A stretch of 10,639 nt of DNA from Planctomycetaceae bacterium. Its GTDB lineage: Bacteria; Planctomycetota; Planctomycetia; Pirellulales; Pirellulaceae. The position numbers and the translations under genes were made by a program. Below the pieces are notes generated by a model, which had not been told where the DNA came from, did not search any database, and worked only from the letters and a program-made list of their open reading frames with translations. Location of the stretch: the NCBI GenBank assembly GCA_022614795.1, contig JAKEHX010000261.1:1-10639 (forward strand), read 5' to 3'. Below are positions 7,506-10,639 of this stretch, piece after piece. Positions within the stretch are counted from its first letter, which is position 1, and each line of letters opens with the position of its first letter.

Positions 7506-9347
7506 TCAGCGGTCGATTTTCGTCAGGCCGGCGGCGGATGCGGCCGACTCGGCGTCTTCGTACGGCAGAGACTTCAGGAACTCGACGAGGTCATCAATCT
7601 GAGCAGCGGACAGGTGGCTGGTCGTGCCGTGGCGGTCACCGGAGTTATTGACGAGCACTTCCTTCAGTGTGGCCGCCTGGCCGTGATGCAGATACGGTGC
7701 GGTGCGATAGACACCGAGCAAAGTCGGCGTGTCGTATTTGGGGCCGAGCTTCTCCCCCGGATCATCGTCGCCGGTGCCCACATCGTGCATGAGCATCGTC
7801 TTGACAGCTGAGTCGGTAAACAGCGGCGGCGCGTGGCATGTGGCGCACTTCGTCTGTGTGGAGAAGAATAGCGTTTTGCCGCGCTGGGCAGCGGCGCTCA
7901 GGCCCGCCTTGGCATGCGGGCTCTGCGGCAGCTCGTGCGAGTTGGTATAGGCCGCCACCGCGTCGAGATCAGCGGAGAGCCCCTTATTAGGAGGTCCTAG
8001 CTCCTTTTGCACTTCGCCGCGAATCAGGCCGCGGCCCTGCATTAGCGGACCGCGGATCGTGTGCTCGAAGTCCTGCACTTCATCGCGGTCGGCCGACCAG
8101 TGAATCGGGTGCGTCCACGCCAGGCCGGCGAGCCACTGCGTATTGCGGAGCCCCTCGGGGTTGTGCCAGGTTCGGCCGTCTTGCTGACCATCGGGATGAC
8201 AACTTGCGCAGCTAATCCACCGCCGGCCTACGATCGGCTGCTGCGCCGAATAGAACAGAATTTTGCCGCGGAGCTTCTCCTCGCCCAGCGGATTGGCGGT
8301 GACGGCAATCGTCGCCTTCGTCGAGAGCGACTGGGTGTCATAGGCCACCACCGAAAAATCGAGCGCGTTATAGACGTACAGCGTCTGGTTGTCGGGAGCG
8401 ACGCGGACCGCCCGCGGGTTCTTGCCGAGTTTCACCAGCTTGCGATAGGCGATTTCGCGATAGTCGTCATCGACCACGTCGCAGGCGAACATGTCGTCGG
8501 TCCCCGCGAGGACGACATAGAACTGCCGACCATCGGGAGAAATAGCCGCTTCCCAGGGATTGGAGGTGACGAGGTTTCCCAGGAACGCGTCCATCGGTAT
8601 GCGCTTGCGGCGCGAGCCTTCGCCGGCCGCGGTGTCGATAACCGAGACGTACGGAAAGATCGAGCCCTCGCCGTGCACCGCGGTGACTCGCGAGCGGATG
8701 TGCGGGATGTAGGCCTTGTCGCGCTGTCGATGGATGGCAATCTGACGAACCAGATTGTCGTTGCTGATGCCCGGCCACTGATCGACGACCTTCGCGCTGG
8801 CCAGGTCGATTGCCAGCACCGCGCCGCTGTAATACTGCGTGACAAAGAGCCGCGACTGGTCGGGCGATAAGGCGATGCCCCTTGCGAAATCGCCGGATTC
8901 GATTGTCCGCGCGATACTTCCCACCGCCGGATCGATTTCGACAACCTGACCGGGATAGTCGAGCGTGACGTACAGCCGCGTGCCGTCGCGATTGCTGACC
9001 ACGCCGTACGGCTCGTCAAACACATCGATCCGCTCGGTGATCGCGCCTGTGTCGGCATCTAGCAGCACGACGCGATCGTCGTCATAAACTGCGACGGCCA
9101 AGCGGTGGCTGTCGCCGAGAAAACTGACTCCCTCGGGATGCTTGCCGACGGCAATTTCCGCCCGTTTGATATGTGTGCCCAGCTCGACGATCGTCACCGT
9201 GCCGCTATCGCGGTTGGCGCACGCCAGCAGCATCCCGTCGCGAGAGATGTCGAGCAGGCTATTGGTGTCGCCGGCGACAACAACGCCGATATTGAGTAGA
9301 ACAAGGCACGATACAATCCCCGCCCACGATGTGCGCATGAAGATCAT
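7506..9347 (-). CDS. YVTN beta-propeller / di-haem cytochrome c peroxidase-like protein
   Basis: A 613-residue exported protein. The signal peptide is residues 1-26 (hydrophobic core A-G-I-V-S-C-L-V-L-L, cleavage near V-V-A-G-D). The start is ATG 9347, or Met4 at 9338; neither has a clear ribosome site. Residues about 28-365 form a YVTN/YncE-type propeller (D-I-S-R-D-G-M-L-L-A, V-V-S-N-R-D-G-T-R-L-Y-V-T-L-D, I-A-L-S-P-D-Q-S-R-L-F-V). The C-terminal part (370-600) has two c-type haem sites, C-A-S-C-H (Cys380, Cys383, His384) and C-A-T-C-H (Cys501, Cys504, His505), and the CcpA/MauG-like block T-P-T-L-L-G-V-Y-R-T-A-P-Y-L-H-H-G. It probably acts in periplasmic electron transfer or peroxide/oxidative chemistry on a substrate displayed by the propeller; the substrate is unknown. 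TGA stop at 7508-7506. A TlpA-like gene follows after 22 bases. A strong terminator of the preceding gene lies just 12 bases before the ATG, which leaves little room for a separate promoter. Confidence 0.92.
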   Translation of the reverse strand: MIFMRTSWAGIVSCLVLLNIGVVVAGDTNSLLDISRDGMLLACANRDSGTVTIVELGTHIKRAEIAVGKHPEGVSFLGDSHRLAVAVYDDDRVVLLDADTGAITERIDVFDEPYGVVSNRDGTRLYVTLDYPGQVVEIDPAVGSIARTIESGDFARGIALSPDQSRLFVTQYYSGAVLAIDLASAKVVDQWPGISNDNLVRQIAIHRQRDKAYIPHIRSRVTAVHGEGSIFPYVSVIDTAAGEGSRRKRIPMDAFLGNLVTSNPWEAAISPDGRQFYVVLAGTDDMFACDVVDDDYREIAYRKLVKLGKNPRAVRVAPDNQTLYVYNALDFSVVAYDTQSLSTKATIAVTANPLGEEKLRGKILFYSAQQPIVGRRWISCASCHPDGQQDGRTWHNPEGLRNTQWLAGLAWTHPIHWSADRDEVQDFEHTIRGPLMQGRGLIRGEVQKELGPPNKGLSADLDAVAAYTNSHELPQSPHAKAGLSAAAQRGKTLFFSTQTKCATCHAPPLFTDSAVKTMLMHDVGTGDDDPGEKLGPKYDTPTLLGVYRTAPYLHHGQAATLKEVLVNNSGDRHGTTSHLSAAQIDDLVEFLKSLPYEDAESAASAAGLTKIDR

Positions 9348-9359
9348 TGGGATGGCAGC

Positions 9360-9394
9360 AAAAAGCCCGCCCCGGCTGGTGCGCGAGGCGGGCT
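9360..9394 (-). terminator. Rho-independent terminator after the thioredoxin-like gene
   Basis: On the minus strand, arms AGCCCGCC (9394-9387) and GGCGGGCT (9371-9364) pair perfectly over 8 GC-rich bases with a 15-base loop, followed directly by a T-run (9364-9360). It lies 28 bases past the TAG stop of the thioredoxin-like gene and only 12 bases before the ATG of the cytochrome gene. It may therefore also act as a leader hairpin or attenuator for that gene. Confidence 0.8.
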
Positions 9395-9422
9395 GGCTGT
9401 CACACAGAAATGGGGTGCTGCG

Positions 9423-9974
9423 CTACTCGAGGATCTTGGGCCCATCGGCGATGATCGCCTCGATACCCTTTTTGTTGAGCTCGCCTTTCTTGAAGGCGTG
9501 ATTGGCCTTGACCGATTGCTCCTTCCAGAGGAGGACGGTCACATCCGCGTCCTTGGCGATCTTGTAGCTCGGCGGACCCGATTCCCCGTCAAAGACCGTC
9601 AGCGGAACATTCGTGATCCCCTGATCTTTGGCGAGCTTCTCCAGCTTGGGGGCCGCGGCATCGGCATCCTCAGTGAGGAGCACGAAGAAGGCCTTCATAT
9701 CTTTGCTCTTGTTCTTACCAACCTGTTCGTCAACTTGCTTGACCAAACTGGCCAAGTCGTCCGTGATGTCGCGAGCAAAAATGGTCACGACCGGACGTTT
9801 TCCGTACGCTCAGCGATAGCAGAGCGATTTGGGCTTTTGGGGCCCGGTAATGTCTTTCACGTTGAACGCCCCGGCATGTTCGCCGACCTGAAGGCCAGAT
9901 TGCAGATCGGCTGCAACCACGACCCCGGCCACGGCGACCGCCAAGGCGATCGACGGCATCCAAACTCGATGCAT
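9423..9974 (-). CDS. Exported thioredoxin-like protein, candidate selenoprotein (CxxU)
   Basis: I read this as one gene of 184 codons (183 residues) containing an in-frame TGA at 9812-9810 (codon 55). The start is ATG 9974, 7 bases after AGGAG (9986-9982); the neighbouring ATG 9977 is possible. Residues 1-22 are a signal peptide (A-L-A-V-A-V-A-G-V-V-V-A-A). Then come L-Q-S-G-L-Q-V-G-E, G-A-F-N-V-K-D-I-T-G and K-S-L-C-Y-R-TGA-A-Y-G-K-R-P-V-V-T-I-F-A-R. As I recall them, planctomycete relatives show L-C-Y-R-C-x-Y-G-x-R-P here, so TGA stands at the second Cys of a CxxC motif (Cys52, codon 55). The remaining thioredoxin-like part follows without any frame change: F-F-V-L-L-T-E-D, a possible cis-Pro in N-V-P-L-T-V-F, K-D-A-D-V-T-V-L-L-W and N-H-A-F-K-K-G-E-L, then TAG at 9425-9423. 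Translated with selenocysteine it would be a periplasmic CxxU oxidoreductase. The alternative is a nonsense mutation or base error (TGC/TGT to TGA). The product as two separate pieces would make no functional sense. Followed by a strong terminator. Confidence 0.72.
9777..9812 (-). promoter_or_regulatory. Candidate bacterial SECIS-like hairpin after the in-frame TGA
   Basis: Starting 17 bases after the TGA (9812-9810), GGTC (9792-9789) can pair with GACC (9786-9783). If only the three outer pairs form, the loop is C-G-U-G. AAAA (9801-9798) and a T-run (9781-9777) could form a lower stem across an uneven internal loop. The loop distance from the TGA, about 20 bases, is within the range described for bacterial SECIS elements. 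The stem is short and this was folded by eye, so it is only suggestive. Confidence 0.3.
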
Positions 9975-10027
9975 CATCAGACTCCTAGGATAGAGGAAAC
10001 AAAAGGAACCGCGCAACACCCACTACG

Positions 10028-10056
10028 TATCTACTCTATCGGTCGGCCTGATGCAA
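10028..10056 (-). promoter_or_regulatory. Weak candidate promoter for the thioredoxin-like gene
   Basis: On the minus strand, TTGCAT (10056-10051) and TAGATA (10033-10028) are separated by 17 bases and lie about 50 bases before the ATG, in the gap between the cupin stop and this gene. The -10 box matches the consensus poorly (three of six), so this is tentative; read-through from the cupin gene is equally possible. Confidence 0.2.
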
Positions 10057-10069
10057 CATCGGGGCTTGT

Positions 10070-10531
10070 TTATTTATCGACGACAGCCTGGTTTCTGGGG
10101 TCGTCAGCGGGATCGACGTACTTGATCGACCAGGGTCCCTCGCCGTGGAATTGCACGATTGTCTCACCCTTGACCCACACGAAGTGCTTCATTCCCGCCC
10201 GCCAGTAGCCGTAGGTTCCAGCAGGCATTGCCGTCGCGACTTTCTCGTCGAAGGTATCGCCCATCCCAATGTGAAACGTCCCAGCGATGACGGTGACGCG
10301 TTCGGTCTTGGGATGGGTGTGCGGCGGAATGCGATAGCCGTCCGGAACTTTGACTCGGAACACAAACGGCCCTTCTTTGCCGGGATCACCCTCCAGCACG
10401 GCGATCTGAGCACCCTTGGGAAGCGATGGGGGGCCTACTTGCCATTTCATTTTCTCGGGAACGTGTATCGCGACTCCTTCTCCATGCTCGTCGGCGGCAC
10501 AGATTCCCGCCAGCAGTGTGGCGACGGTCAA
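10070..10531 (-). CDS. Exported single-domain cupin protein, 5' end uncertain
   Basis: A frame of 153 residues from TTG 10531 to TAA 10072-10070. The cupin fold is supported by motif 1 P-P-H-T-H-P-K-T-E-R-V-T-V-I-A-G (His71, His73, Glu77) and motif 2 P-A-G-T-Y-G-Y-W-R-A-G-M-K-H (His116), the usual metal ligands. It ends with Q-F-H-G-E-G-P-W-S-I-K-Y-V-D-P. The substrate is unknown; a small metal-bound ligand or an enzyme role is possible. Residues 2-13 (T-V-A-T-L-L-A-G-I-C-A-A) are the core of a signal peptide, so it is probably periplasmic. The TTG start leaves the signal peptide without its positive N-region. In-frame sequence upstream (R-R-N-G-A-L-S-I-N-A) would supply it, but no ATG or GTG occurs in this frame up to the window edge. 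An ATG at 10571 is in another frame (M-L-L-Q-K-K-W). Either a rare start is used or there is an indel near 10535-10570. It lies 95 bases upstream of the thioredoxin-like gene on the same strand. Confidence 0.82.
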   Translation of the reverse strand: MTVATLLAGICAADEHGEGVAIHVPEKMKWQVGPPSLPKGAQIAVLEGDPGKEGPFVFRVKVPDGYRIPPHTHPKTERVTVIAGTFHIGMGDTFDEKVATAMPAGTYGYWRAGMKHFVWVKGETIVQFHGEGPWSIKYVDPADDPRNQAVVDK

Positions 10532-10639
10532 CGCATTGATTGATAGCGCACCATTTCTTCTGTAGGAGCATGAACCGCGTGCGCTGCTAGCAGGGGCTGG
10601 CGGCGTGGCGGAAATTGGTCTTGGTAAAGGCGGGTCAGA

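Noticed and set aside
9001..9347. Possible frameshift or split between propeller and cytochrome halves of the 613-residue protein
   Set aside because: The frame is continuous through both halves, and propeller-plus-di-haem fusions are a known planctomycete arrangement.
9423..9788. A separate gene starting at GTG 9788
   Set aside because: It would lack a signal peptide and the redox motif, has no clear ribosome site, and is in the same frame as the preceding signal-peptide frame; one gene with an in-frame TGA explains both.
10584..10593. Ten-base palindrome CTGCTAGCAG upstream of the cupin frame
   Set aside because: Too short and isolated to claim as an operator.

Overview
The window looks like chromosomal DNA from a Planctomycetota bacterium, perhaps of the Pirellulales type. 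This is inferred from gene style, not from a marker gene. The clues are high GC, a very large exported PQQ-type propeller carrying a decayed methyltransferase domain, a YVTN-propeller/di-haem cytochrome fusion, a remnant of a giant 'GGDGND' repeat surface protein, and small exported thioredoxin-like proteins. No rRNA, tRNA, CRISPR array or insertion sequence was seen.

Left part (1-2145, plus strand): the C-terminal part of a subtilisin-family (S8) protease is followed after 7 bases by a soluble ComEC-like metallo-beta-lactamase-fold hydrolase. The two are almost certainly co-transcribed. Such a pair could belong to a larger module whose upstream members lie outside the window. Next (2212 to about 3660, minus strand) is a repeat-rich reading frame that appears to be a fragment of a giant surface protein: it lacks a proper start and a signal peptide, and it changes frame near its 3' end.

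Middle (3803-6826, plus strand): a 1007-residue secreted propeller protein with a candidate promoter upstream and a hairpin over its stop codon. It converges with a minus-strand block. In transcription order that block is: an exported cupin (10531 to 10070, with a damaged or unusual 5' end); a small exported thioredoxin-like protein (9974 to 9423); a strong terminator hairpin; a YVTN-propeller di-haem cytochrome (9347 to 7506); and a TlpA-like lipoprotein (7483 to 6932). Nearly everything from 3803 to 10531 is predicted to act outside the cytoplasm, mostly in redox roles.

The most notable observation is in the small thioredoxin-like gene. Its frame is interrupted by one in-frame TGA at 9812-9810, exactly where the second cysteine of a CxxC motif would stand (C-Y-R-TGA). 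The signal peptide before it and a well-conserved-looking domain after it are in the same frame, and a small hairpin lies just downstream. The simplest reading is a selenocysteine-containing CxxU redox protein; a recent nonsense mutation or base error is the alternative. Conventional annotation would split it into two 'hypothetical' fragments.
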